From positions 1 through 29,878 of the forward strand of contig JAISDQ010000056.1 in the NCBI GenBank assembly GCA_031264605.1: a stretch of DNA of 29,878 nt. The letters run 5' to 3'. The position numbers were made by a program, and so were the translations under genes. Positions within the stretch are counted from its first letter, which is position 1; every line of letters begins with the position of its first letter. Origin of the DNA: Synergistaceae bacterium (GTDB lineage Bacteria; Synergistota; Synergistia; Synergistales; Synergistaceae). A model generated the notes under the pieces. That model searched no databases and was not told the origin of the DNA. It saw nothing but the letters and a program-made list of their open reading frames with translations. Of the stretch, positions 1 to 7,305 are shown in pieces.

Positions 1-2586
1 CCTCTGGATTCCCTCTCGGCCCGCGCCGCGCTCCGCGCGCCGTCATTCAAACCCGCCGGATTTTCCTGTACCGACGTACGCGCTAACGTCTCACTGAAAA
101 ACGGCGCCTATATCGACGCGGATTTCCTTGGCAATATGCAAGGGGCCCCTATGAAAGGCAGGGGCGTCGTTTCGCTGGCGGACGCGATGAACGTGAGCGC
201 CGACATTTCGATCCCGAAGATAGCCGCCGAATCCCTGCACAAAAACTTTCCGCAGCTGAAGGACTGGAAAGTCACCGGAAACGCTGGCGTAAAACTGGGA
301 ATAAACGGCCCAGCATCAGCGCTCAGGTACGTTTCATCAATTTCTTCAGAGAGCATCAATATCATGGAAAATTATCAATTATCCTCAATCGCGGCCGAAA
401 TATCTTACGCTGGGGATAGTTTGTCGATAAAATCGTCGGAGGCGAAATGGGGCGGAACCACTATAAAAGCGGATGGAAATTTGAAATTACCGGCGAACGC
501 GCCGGCGCAGTTCGCGTTGAAGGGGAGCGTATCCGGTTTGGATATCGCGAATTTAAGCGGTTTCGCCCCCGCCATAAAAGAATATAAACTGGGCGGGACG
601 GCGTCGGGCTCATGGTCGCTGGCGGGCGACTCGAAAACCCCGCTCGCGAACGGCGAGGTAAGTATCCCCGCTTTTATGGCAGGCAAAAAGGCGTTGCTTG
701 CGGATGTGAAAGCTTCCATATCATACGTTCACCCTCAAATTAACATCTCGAAGCTCGCTTTTAAAGTCGACGGTTCACCGGTGACGGCTTCCGGTTTCGC
801 CACGCTGCCTTCCGAAAAATCCCCATTTGCCTGCAATATAAAGGGTACGTTTGCGGAAATAAATCCTTCATTATTTGCCGATTTCGGCGTTCCAAATGAC
901 GTATCGGGAAAATTGGCCGGCGATATCAGAGTTTGGAAAACGGACGAAGCCGCGTCGTCGGTCAGGATATTCCTCAAAAACGCGCTTTTGAATTACGGAG
1001 AAAAAGTTCATTTGTCCGACATCAACGGTACGGTAACGTACAGTGGGGGAGACCTTTCTTTCGACAGACTGAGGACGAATATAAATACGGGAAATATCAG
1101 CCTCACCGGGGTGGTTCGAAACGCGGCTTCCTATGAAAAACCGTCCGCGCTTCCGCTCGATCTTGCCGTGACGATCACGAGCGCCGATATCGACCGCGCC
1201 GCCCGCATTTTCGATCCCATGTCCAAAGGGTTCCAGGGAACGGCCAGCGGTCTCGTCTCAATAAAGGGGAATCTCGCCTCGCCGAGAATATCCGCCGAGG
1301 GGACGCTTAGAGGGGTACGGGCTTTCGGTTTTTTCCTGCCCGCCGTCGATTTACGGGACATAAAGGGAGATAAAAACCGAATCGAGTTTCCCAACGTCCG
1401 CGCATCAGTGGGCAGGGGATCGATAAACGCCGTGGGGAGCGTCGATTTGTCCGACGATTGGAAGCTCTCCATCGACGCGAAGGGAACGAACGTGGATATC
1501 AGAGCGCTGACTTCTCCGCTGGAACGTGACGTGAGGCGCGGGATAACCGGCGCGCTCGATTTCGATTTCAAAGGAGGAGGCCCGATAAAGGCGTTCCAGG
1601 GTAAGGGATGGGGAAAAATCCCGTCTCTGACGGCTTTTGGCCTTAAGGCTGAGAACGTCGAAGCGGATTTTTCGGTAAACGAAGGATTTGGCATCGTCGA
1701 AGATTCCTCGGCAAACGCTTATGGCGGGGAAATAAAGGTCCAGTTTGTAAAGGATTTCAACAATACGGACTGGGGCGGCACCTTGCAGATAAAAAGCGCC
1801 GATATAGCGCCGGCGTTCAAAGACTTCACGCCGGACTCGGAAGGTTCGGTAACGGGCACGGCGAATTTCACGATGAGATTCAGCGGTGATTCTAAGAGAA
1901 CGAGCATGAAGGACGGCAGCGGGATACTCGATGTCTATGACGGGGAAATCTCAGGCTTCGAAGGGGCGCAGAAAATATCCGAAATGTTCGGAGGCAAGCC
2001 TTTGAGATATAACTCCGGACATTTCACTTTCAGTCTCGACGGCAAAACTGTAAACATCATACCCGGCAGCAGGATTACCGCGCCGAAAGAGGATCAGATT
2101 TACAAATACGTCATGTTCGACGGCAATGTGACGACTGATCTTGAAATGAACGTCAATTGCGACGGCAACGTAAACCTGAGAGCCCTTAACGCTTTCGTCT
2201 CCGGGTTGCAGGGCGTACTTTCGACCGCCGTCGAAAATGGCGAGTTCGGCGACTCGAAGGAAATGCTCAGAAATTTCCTTGGGAATGCCATAACGGGTTA
2301 CACGAGAGACGAATTTCGCGGCGTCGCCTTGAAGGTCAAGGGCAAGCCGGGAGAACTCGCGTTCTCGGATATTTCGATAGCGTCTTCGGTAAAAATGGAT
2401 ACGCTTCCTGACGTCCTGAAAAAGAAAACCAACGACGGCATCAAAGAAGAAGCGGGCGTCAAGATCACCATCGAAATTCCGGTTGGTCCGGGAGGAGACG
2501 GAAAATCTCCCAACAGTGTCGGGAAGCAGCTCGGCGGACAAATTCTGGATCAGGTGATAAAAGGCTTGGTATTCGAGGACGAATGA
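1..2586 (+). CDS. AsmA/TamB-like envelope protein, C-terminal part (5' truncated)
   Basis: The reading frame is open from the first base of the window, so the true start lies upstream; an internal ATG at 136 is not the start. The visible 861 residues are a long series of short alternating beta-strand segments rich in Gly, Ser, Asp and Asn, with repeated motifs of the kind 'G..S.KG' and 'GxxxxxGxxD'. This is typical of the AsmA/TamB/YhdP family of envelope proteins, which bridge inner and outer membranes and are linked to phospholipid transport or outer-membrane assembly. The last 250 residues ('GSGILDVYDGEISG' and the region after it) resemble the AsmA-like C-terminal region. No cysteine-rich or catalytic motif is visible. 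The stop is 3 nt from the stop of the converging ABC ATPase gene. Family placement rests on composition and pattern, so the exact subfamily is uncertain. Confidence 0.7.
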   Translation, partial: PLDSLSARAALRAPSFKPAGFSCTDVRANVSLKNGAYIDADFLGNMQGAPMKGRGVVSLADAMNVSADISIPKIAAESLHKNFPQLKDWKVTGNAGVKLGINGPASALRYVSSISSESINIMENYQLSSIAAEISYAGDSLSIKSSEAKWGGTTIKADGNLKLPANAPAQFALKGSVSGLDIANLSGFAPAIKEYKLGGTASGSWSLAGDSKTPLANGEVSIPAFMAGKKALLADVKASISYVHPQINISKLAFKVDGSPVTASGFATLPSEKSPFACNIKGTFAEINPSLFADFGVPNDVSGKLAGDIRVWKTDEAASSVRIFLKNALLNYGEKVHLSDINGTVTYSGGDLSFDRLRTNINTGNISLTGVVRNAASYEKPSALPLDLAVTITSADIDRAARIFDPMSKGFQGTASGLVSIKGNLASPRISAEGTLRGVRAFGFFLPAVDLRDIKGDKNRIEFPNVRASVGRGSINAVGSVDLSDDWKLSIDAKGTNVDIRALTSPLERDVRRGITGALDFDFKGGGPIKAFQGKGWGKIPSLTAFGLKAENVEADFSVNEGFGIVEDSSANAYGGEIKVQFVKDFNNTDWGGTLQIKSADIAPAFKDFTPDSEGSVTGTANFTMRFSGDSKRTSMKDGSGILDVYDGEISGFEGAQKISEMFGGKPLRYNSGHFTFSLDGKTVNIIPGSRITAPKEDQIYKYVMFDGNVTTDLEMNVNCDGNVNLRALNAFVSGLQGVLSTAVENGEFGDSKEMLRNFLGNAITGYTRDEFRGVALKVKGKPGELAFSDISIASSVKMDTLPDVLKKKTNDGIKEEAGVKITIEIPVGPGGDGKSPNSVGKQLGGQILDQVIKGLVFEDE

Positions 2587-2589
2587 GCG

Positions 2590-3354
2590 TCAGTCTCTAT
2601 CGGGAATCGCCGCGATATGTCCTTTGGGTGTGCGCCATATTTCCCAGGGAATTCCGTACAAACCCGCTAAAATGTCTCGATCGGCCTGGGCGGCGGGCAT
2701 ATCTCCAAAAATGCGCCCGTTTTTAAGCAGAATGAGCCGGTCGGAATGATTCAGCGCCATGTTTACGTCGTGCATCGAAACGATCAATAATTTGCCCGAG
2801 TCCGCCAGTTCTTTTATAACATCGGCGACGGCGAAGGCGTGTCCCGGATCGAGGGAAGACATCGGTTCATCCAGCAGGATAACGGGCGTATCCTGCGCAA
2901 GGCTCCTCGCCAACGCGACCGTCGCCGCCTCCCCTCCCGACAGGCTGGCCATGATCCTGCCCTCGAACCCCGATAAACCCGTCCGAATAATGGCGTCACG
3001 CGCGATTTCGAAATCTCGTTTTGTGTAAGCGCCGAATATTTCAAGATGGGGATACCGTCCCATCACGACCGTTTCGAGAACGGTGAAAGAAGAGTGAGAT
3101 GCCGTGTTTTGCGGCATGTAAGCGAACGTGAGCGCCTGTTTTTTTCGGTTATGCGGGGAAATATCGCGGCCCCGGAAAGAGACGCTCCCGGAAACCTTTC
3201 CGCATAAACCGAGAATGGTCTTGATGAGCGTGCTTTTCCCGCAACCGTTGGGGCCCAGCAGCACCAGCACCTCGCCCGTGCCCGCGCCGAAAGAAATTTC
3301 GTGCAGGATGCGCGTTCCTTGAATATCGACCGAAACTTTTTCGACTGAAAGCAC
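2590..3354 (-). CDS. ABC transporter ATP-binding protein, BtuD/FecE family
   Basis: This is the cytoplasmic ATPase of a corrinoid/siderophore-type (FecCD) importer. It is 254 residues from a GTG start 2 nt after the permease stop, behind a GGAAG sequence. An upstream ATG at 3438 would overlap the permease by 82 nt and add a tail unlike the family. Visible motifs are Walker A GPNGCGKST (about 34-42), Q-loop 'YMPQN' (79-83), signature LSGGE (138-142), Walker B VILLDEP (158-164), D-loop SSLDP and the H-switch His195 in 'SMHD'. The signature helix reads LSGGEAATVALAR where the family usually has LSGGE(Q/R)QR. It is the last gene of the cobT-like/permease/ATPase operon and converges on the AsmA-like gene. 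Substrate (cobamide, haem or ferric siderophore) cannot be read from the ATPase; the CobT-like neighbour favours a corrinoid. Confidence 0.88.
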   Translation of the reverse strand: MLSVEKVSVDIQGTRILHEISFGAGTGEVLVLLGPNGCGKSTLIKTILGLCGKVSGSVSFRGRDISPHNRKKQALTFAYMPQNTASHSSFTVLETVVMGRYPHLEIFGAYTKRDFEIARDAIIRTGLSGFEGRIMASLSGGEAATVALARSLAQDTPVILLDEPMSSLDPGHAFAVADVIKELADSGKLLIVSMHDVNMALNHSDRLILLKNGRIFGDMPAAQADRDILAGLYGIPWEIWRTPKGHIAAIPDRD

Positions 3355-3356
3355 GG

Positions 3357-4343
3357 CTATTTTCGCTTCCAAAGGATAAAGCAGAAAATAGGGCCGCCCA
3401 CCAGGACGGTCAGAACGCCGGCTGGCATTTCGTTCCACGTTTTTGCCGCGGTGTCGGCGGCGGACAGCAGGGCCGCCCCGCCCAGGAGGGACGTCATGAG
3501 CAGGCCGCGATGAGCCGGTCCAAAGAGTGAGCGCAAAAAATGCGGTACAATGAGCCCTACGAAACCTATCACTCCGAATCTGCTCACAACGAACGATACG
3601 GCGAGGGATGTTCCCGCGAGGAGGATCGTTCTCGCCGCCGTAACATTTATACCCAGCGAGGCGGCGTCGGATTCAGACGCGAAAATATCCAGTTCATTGT
3701 AATAAATCAGGCAAAGCGACAAAACGACGAGCAACGACATCAAAAGCGGAATGACATCATGCCAGCCGGCGGCGGAAAAACTTCCCATCAGCCAGATTAC
3801 GATGGCGGAGACTTTGTCTCCCGCGACGGCTTTCATCAAGGTCATTCCGGCGCCGAAAATGTTGCCCACTATCACTCCCGCGAGAATGATCCCGGAGAGG
3901 TCGGATTGGGCGCCGCGCCAGCCTATAAAAAGGACGGCCGCGAGCGAGACGGCGCAGCCGAGAAAAGCCGCCGGGGTTATCCAGCCGTGACCGACCAAAA
4001 TGGCGCAGGAAGCGCCGAAAGCCGCGCCGCTCGATACCCCGAGAGTGTACGGTTCCGCGAGAGGATTTTTCAGGACAGCCTGAAAAATAACGCCGCCTGC
4101 CGCAAGTACCGCGCCCGATATGCAGGAAACGATCACGCGCGGCATCCTTATCCTCCACACGACTCCGTGTTTGAATGCCTCGCCGGGGTGCGCCAGAGGG
4201 CCGAGCGTCAATACGTCGAACATCTCCGCGAACGACATCCTGACGTCGCCGAAATAAAGACCGCAGAGAATCGCCGCGGCAAGCGCGCAGGCGGCGCCGG
4301 CATAACCGAGCGACAGGGGAAAACGTCCTGAAGGCCGCATCAT
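3357..4343 (-). CDS. ABC transporter permease, BtuC/FecD family
   Basis: An integral membrane protein of 328 residues with about ten hydrophobic segments, matching the FecCD family length. Recognisable family motifs are 'RMPRVIVSCISGAVLAAGG' near residue 65, 'NPLAEPYTLGVSSGAAFGA' after it, 'WLMGSF' in the middle, and 'GFVGLIVPHFLRSL' towards the C terminus, where the loop contacts the ATPase. The start is the ATG that overlaps the CobT-like stop (ATGA at 4340-4343), so translation is probably coupled. A longer version starting at 4421 would add 26 charged residues inside the upstream gene and is rejected. Two copies of this subunit and two of the following ATPase would form the importer. The periplasmic binding protein is not in the window. 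Confidence 0.9.
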   Translation of the reverse strand: MMRPSGRFPLSLGYAGAACALAAAILCGLYFGDVRMSFAEMFDVLTLGPLAHPGEAFKHGVVWRIRMPRVIVSCISGAVLAAGGVIFQAVLKNPLAEPYTLGVSSGAAFGASCAILVGHGWITPAAFLGCAVSLAAVLFIGWRGAQSDLSGIILAGVIVGNIFGAGMTLMKAVAGDKVSAIVIWLMGSFSAAGWHDVIPLLMSLLVVLSLCLIYYNELDIFASESDAASLGINVTAARTILLAGTSLAVSFVVSRFGVIGFVGLIVPHFLRSLFGPAHRGLLMTSLLGGAALLSAADTAAKTWNEMPAGVLTVLVGGPIFCFILWKRK

Positions 4344-5338
4344 TTGATCGGAGAAGCCGTTATTTCCCCGTATATGGAATTTGTCACGCGTATCACTTCT
4401 GAAATATCCACTCCGTTCCACGCGGCATAGAGCGCCGAACCGCCGGCGCCGACGCCTTCCTTGACGTATCCGTCCTCGTAATCTCTCAGGCCCTTGAAGG
4501 GCGAGGATGAGAAGTCGAACGGGGCCGCGTAAACTTCCGCTTCAAGCGCCGAGGCGAGGGAAGCGAATGAAGACGAAGGATCGCCCGCAATATATTTGGT
4601 CGTGGCGACCGTGATGGGGCGATCATCGCCAAGCGCCCTGAGACAAGCCGCCACGGCGAGCATTTGAGTGCCTCCGGCGAGAATGACCTGCGTTTCATTA
4701 TGTGAGCCTGTAATGAATCCCAATACAGCGGATTGCATGGGGTCGCCGAGTTCCTCCAGCGCTTTCAGAGGATATCCTCTTAAATCGCCCATTTTTATGC
4801 CGGCGCGCGCCGACGCGTCGGTCCAAACTTTTTCTTTCTGCCGGATCGGGTTTACCCTCGATGCGGACGATACCATCACGTCATGCCCTAAAGCTCTCAG
4901 CACGAGAAGCGCTGTGGTCGTTCCGCCCGGAATGCTCTCGGCCAGCATGACTTTTTCCCCGCGCCGCGTGCAATTCCGCGCCAGGAGGCGCGCGCGCTCG
5001 AATATTTTTCGCGCGTCCGGGACGGACGGGCACTTGCGCGGGTCTTTCCCTCCCTGCGCCCCAAGTTCCACATAGGGAGGTTCGGGTGGGATAATGGAAC
5101 CGGCGCGGACTATCGCGACGGGTATATCCGCGCTCACGACCGCGGCCCGCGTTATGACGGCCGGAGTGGGATGCCCTTCGGGGTCCATCGGGAAACAGTC
5201 GATGGCGGATGGGCGTCCGAAACGAATCACGTCTGCATCTGCCGCCGACGTGAGGGGCAATGCCTCGGCGTTCGCCCCGGCAGCGGAAATTCCGGGCTCG
5301 GCGGCTAAATCCGTGTTGCTGATGAAAAGGAAGAACAT
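4340..5338 (-). CDS. cobT: CobT-like nicotinate-nucleotide phosphoribosyltransferase (TIGR00303 type)
   Basis: Resembles the archaeal/cyanobacterial-type CobT family (about 330-350 residues), thought to transfer phosphoribose from nicotinate mononucleotide to the lower-ligand base of cobamides. Visible features are an N-terminal 'FISNTDLAAEPGISAAGA', a central Gly/Pro loop 'VRAGSIIPPEPPYVELGA' (77-94), the glycine-rich 'LAESIPGGTTTALLVL' (about 132-147) and a C-terminal 'GEGxGAGGS'-like segment ('KEGVGAGGSALYAAW'). I chose the ATG at 5338 because GAGGTG (5345-5350) sits 6 nt upstream; a GTG at 5347 overlaps that SD site. It leads the operon with the FecCD-type permease and ATPase, suggesting cobamide uptake or remodelling. 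There is no room for a B12 riboswitch in the short 5' region. Catalytic activity of this family is less firmly established than for classical CobT. Confidence 0.8.
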   Translation of the reverse strand: MFFLFISNTDLAAEPGISAAGANAEALPLTSAADADVIRFGRPSAIDCFPMDPEGHPTPAVITRAAVVSADIPVAIVRAGSIIPPEPPYVELGAQGGKDPRKCPSVPDARKIFERARLLARNCTRRGEKVMLAESIPGGTTTALLVLRALGHDVMVSSASRVNPIRQKEKVWTDASARAGIKMGDLRGYPLKALEELGDPMQSAVLGFITGSHNETQVILAGGTQMLAVAACLRALGDDRPITVATTKYIAGDPSSSFASLASALEAEVYAAPFDFSSSPFKGLRDYEDGYVKEGVGAGGSALYAAWNGVDISEVIRVTNSIYGEITASPIK

Positions 5339-5476
5339 CTGAAGCACCTCGTTTTTTTAATTTTAATTTCCGCCAACCCCTTGCTTTTTTCGCGGCGGGG
5401 TTTAGAATCTAGCGACGAATGGGTTTTTGAAATACCCACGTATTATAACAAAAAATACGGAGACGGGTGATTGGCA
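5339..5476. promoter_or_regulatory. Divergent intergenic region between cobT-like operon and V-ATPase operon
   Basis: 138 bp separate the divergent starts, so both promoters must lie here. A near-perfect 19-nt dyad (5420-5438, arms TGGGT/ACCCA and TTT/AAA around a central G) is followed at once by an AT-rich TATTATAAC (5441-5449), a plausible -10 for the + strand. No convincing -35 lies at 17 nt. The dyad covers the position where RNA polymerase would sit, so it could be an operator. SD-like GGAG (5459-5462) and GGGTGA (5465-5470) precede atpD. For the minus strand I could not assign a promoter. Confidence 0.45.
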
Positions 5477-6124
5477 ATGGCGCGAATGGCACCGACGAGA
5501 GGCAATCTCGTAAAACTTCAGAAATCGCTCTCGCAGGCTACTAGCGGCCACGACCTGTTGGAGCAGAAAAGACAGGTTTTAATGCTGGAATTGGTCCGTC
5601 ATATCGATTCGGCTCGCGACCTCCAGCACGACGTCATAAAGATTTTCGGCGATTCTTACGCGGCCCTGCAAAAGGCGAATATATCGCTTGGGATAGATAC
5701 CGTGGAGGATATCGCGGGAAGCGTGCCCATAACCGACGAAATAGTGGTGCGCCTGCGTTCGGTAATGGGGGTCGAGATCCCTGATATCGACGAAATAGAC
5801 GCTTCCGTGAAGCCCAGCTACTCATTCCTCAGCTCCACGGGCGCGATGGACGACGCCTATCTTTCATTCAGAAAAGTCCTTGCCACGCTCGTAAAGCTCG
5901 CCGAGGTGGAGACCAGCGTATATCGCCTTGCCGTGCAGATAAGGCGCACGCACAGGCGGGTCAATGCGCTCGAAAAAGTGGTGATTCCGGCGAACAGGCG
6001 CGAACGCGCTTTTATCGACGGCGTGCTCGAGGAAGGGGAACGGGAGGACTTTGTGCGCATGAAGATAGCCAAAGGCAACAGAGAGAAACGCGAAGCGGCG
6101 AAATCGGAAGCGGAGGCCGTATAA
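5477..6124 (+). CDS. atpD: V-type ATP synthase subunit D
   Basis: Central-shaft subunit D of the bacterial/archaeal V/A-type ATPase, which forms the rotating axle with F and couples ATP turnover in A3B3 to the membrane ring. The 215-residue product opens with 'MARMAPTRGNLVKLQKSL', matching the family N terminus 'PTRxxLxxLK', and is almost all helix with long heptad-rich N- and C-terminal coiled-coil arms. The C-terminal 'RRTHRRVNALEKVVIPA' is the family signature. ATG 5477 was chosen (GGGTGA 6 nt upstream); TTG at 5471, 8 nt after GGAG, is an alternative adding two residues. In most operons D follows A and B; here it comes first, with about 0.8 kb before subunit H. Confidence 0.95.
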   Translation: MARMAPTRGNLVKLQKSLSQATSGHDLLEQKRQVLMLELVRHIDSARDLQHDVIKIFGDSYAALQKANISLGIDTVEDIAGSVPITDEIVVRLRSVMGVEIPDIDEIDASVKPSYSFLSSTGAMDDAYLSFRKVLATLVKLAEVETSVYRLAVQIRRTHRRVNALEKVVIPANRRERAFIDGVLEEGEREDFVRMKIAKGNREKREAAKSEAEAV

Positions 6125-6283
6125 TCCGCGCCTCGCGGCGACCCTCTGGCCGATTGCCGCGCGGCGCTGTTCATTAATGAGGCGCGCGAGGCCGGAGCCG
6201 GCGAGGGAAACGCGTGATAACTGGCGTGAAGAATGGTTTAGTGATAATATTCATCAATGAAAAGACAAAAGGGGGGCGAGCGT

Positions 6284-6649
6284 TTGAGATTGGGAGGAAA
6301 ATGCGGAAAAACGGGACGCGTCTGCGCCGCGCTCCTTGCCGCGGTATTTTTGACGCTCATCGTCAGTGTCGCGTCGCTGCCCCCCGATAAATTTTTCGCC
6401 GGGATGCCGCCGCAGAACAGGGTGGACGGTCTCATTCGCGTGCTCAAGATAATCGACGGGACTAATAATCGCGTAGAGGAGACGGTTACGCCCGTCCTGC
6501 GTTCCCCGGTCGCGTTCGCGTGGCCCGGTTCAGGGCATTGTACGGATATTTCGCCTGTTTCCCCAGCCGGCGAACGGGAGCCCACGTATGATTTCGCCGT
6601 GTCGCAGCGGCGGCGCGCCGACGGCGTCGATACGGTCGCGAGAGAATAA
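6284..6649 (+). CDS. Hypothetical single-pass membrane or secreted protein between atpD and atpH
   Basis: I do not recognise this protein. From a TTG at 6284 (GGGGGGCGAG at 6271-6280 provides a good SD) it has 121 residues; an ATG at 6257 in the same frame lacks an SD. It has a basic N terminus, then one hydrophobic stretch ('ALLAAVFLTLIVSVASL', about residues 16-32), then a polar tail of about 85 residues with 'GLIRVLKIIDGTNN' and a basic C terminus. The layout fits a membrane-anchored or secreted protein with an N-in topology. It lies inside the V-ATPase gene cluster on the same strand, so co-expression is likely. The tail is compositionally loose, and a chance ORF in G+C-rich DNA cannot be excluded. 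Confidence 0.45.
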   Translation: MRLGGKCGKTGRVCAALLAAVFLTLIVSVASLPPDKFFAGMPPQNRVDGLIRVLKIIDGTNNRVEETVTPVLRSPVAFAWPGSGHCTDISPVSPAGEREPTYDFAVSQRRRADGVDTVARE

Positions 6650-6776
6650 GCCTCCGCGGACGCCGGCGTGCCGCCGCGCTCACTTCACAGGACATATCGC
6701 CGTGCGGCGGTATTCGGTCTCGCTGTATCTTACTTTTGAGAAAAGCGAAGCGTTTTGGAACATAAGGAGGTCTGGC

Positions 6777-6935
6777 ATGGCTCTGCCGCATGTGGGACTT
6801 GATATACGGGGAAATTTCCGGGGGCGCCGCGGTAAAACGCGGCGGGTTTACCGGATGTGGCTGAACGCCGAGTGTAACATCATACGTGATTTAGACGCGC
6901 CGAAGATGTTTTACGCGGCGGCGAGGGAGGAATAA
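6777..6935 (+). CDS. Small hypothetical protein (52 aa) directly upstream of atpH
   Basis: An unrecognised microprotein. Support for it being real is translational: a perfect AAGGAGG (6764-6770) lies 6 nt before the ATG, and its stop is 2 nt before the atpH ATG, with the atpH SD (GGAGG) inside its last codons, as in coupled genes. The product is basic and rich in Arg ('GNFRGRRGKTRRVYRMW'), with no membrane segment and one Cys. The frame is open further upstream to 6588, but that extension has no SD and a composition unlike a protein. It could be a leader peptide that sets translation of the stalk genes rather than a functional protein. Confidence 0.5.
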   Translation: MALPHVGLDIRGNFRGRRGKTRRVYRMWLNAECNIIRDLDAPKMFYAAAREE

Positions 6936-6937
6936 GC

Positions 6938-7276
6938 ATGAGCGCATTGCAGGAAGTCCTGACGGTTCTTCTGGGGGCTGAGAGCGAGGCCAAACGCATA
7001 GTCGAGGACGCGAAAAACGACTCGGTGGGCATCATCAAGACGACGCAGGAAATATTTCTTCCTGACCGCGAAAGCCGCATGGCCACGACGAGAGAACAGG
7101 CCAAGGGCCTTATGGAGAACGCTCTGCTGTCCGCGCAGACCGAGGCAAAGCAGATACTCGACCTTGGCCGCGAGGAACGCGAACGCGTGCTCAAGCGTTT
7201 TGACGAAAACGTGGACACCGTGATCGCGGCCGTGCTGGCCGAGACGGTGGACAAGATGCTGTCCGGAGGCGAATAG
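6938..7276 (+). CDS. atpH: V-type ATP synthase subunit H (G-type peripheral stalk)
   Basis: A 112-residue, almost wholly helical protein of the archaeal AhaH / bacterial NtpF (eukaryotic G) type. This subunit pairs with subunit E as a right-handed coiled coil to make the peripheral stalks that hold A3B3 against the membrane subunit I. The N terminus ('LQEVLTVLLGAESEAKRIVEDAKN') has the family's Ala/Glu-rich start, and a run of charged heptads continues to about residue 95. The ATG at 6938 follows GGAGG by 7 nt. It is placed just before subunit C in a tight run of V-ATPase genes, which supports the call more than sequence identity does, since this family diverges fast. Confidence 0.85.
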   Translation: MSALQEVLTVLLGAESEAKRIVEDAKNDSVGIIKTTQEIFLPDRESRMATTREQAKGLMENALLSAQTEAKQILDLGREERERVLKRFDENVDTVIAAVLAETVDKMLSGGE

Positions 7277-7305
7277 ATTTGTCCTGGTCGTCCAGAGGGG
7301 AATGT

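Noticed and set aside
5339..5476. Cobalamin riboswitch upstream of the cobT-like gene
   Set aside because: The interval is too short and I see no B12-box-like conserved core.
6124..6257. Possible terminator after atpD from GCGCCTCGCGG / GGCGCGCGAGGC repeats
   Set aside because: The arms pair imperfectly and no T-run follows on the + strand.
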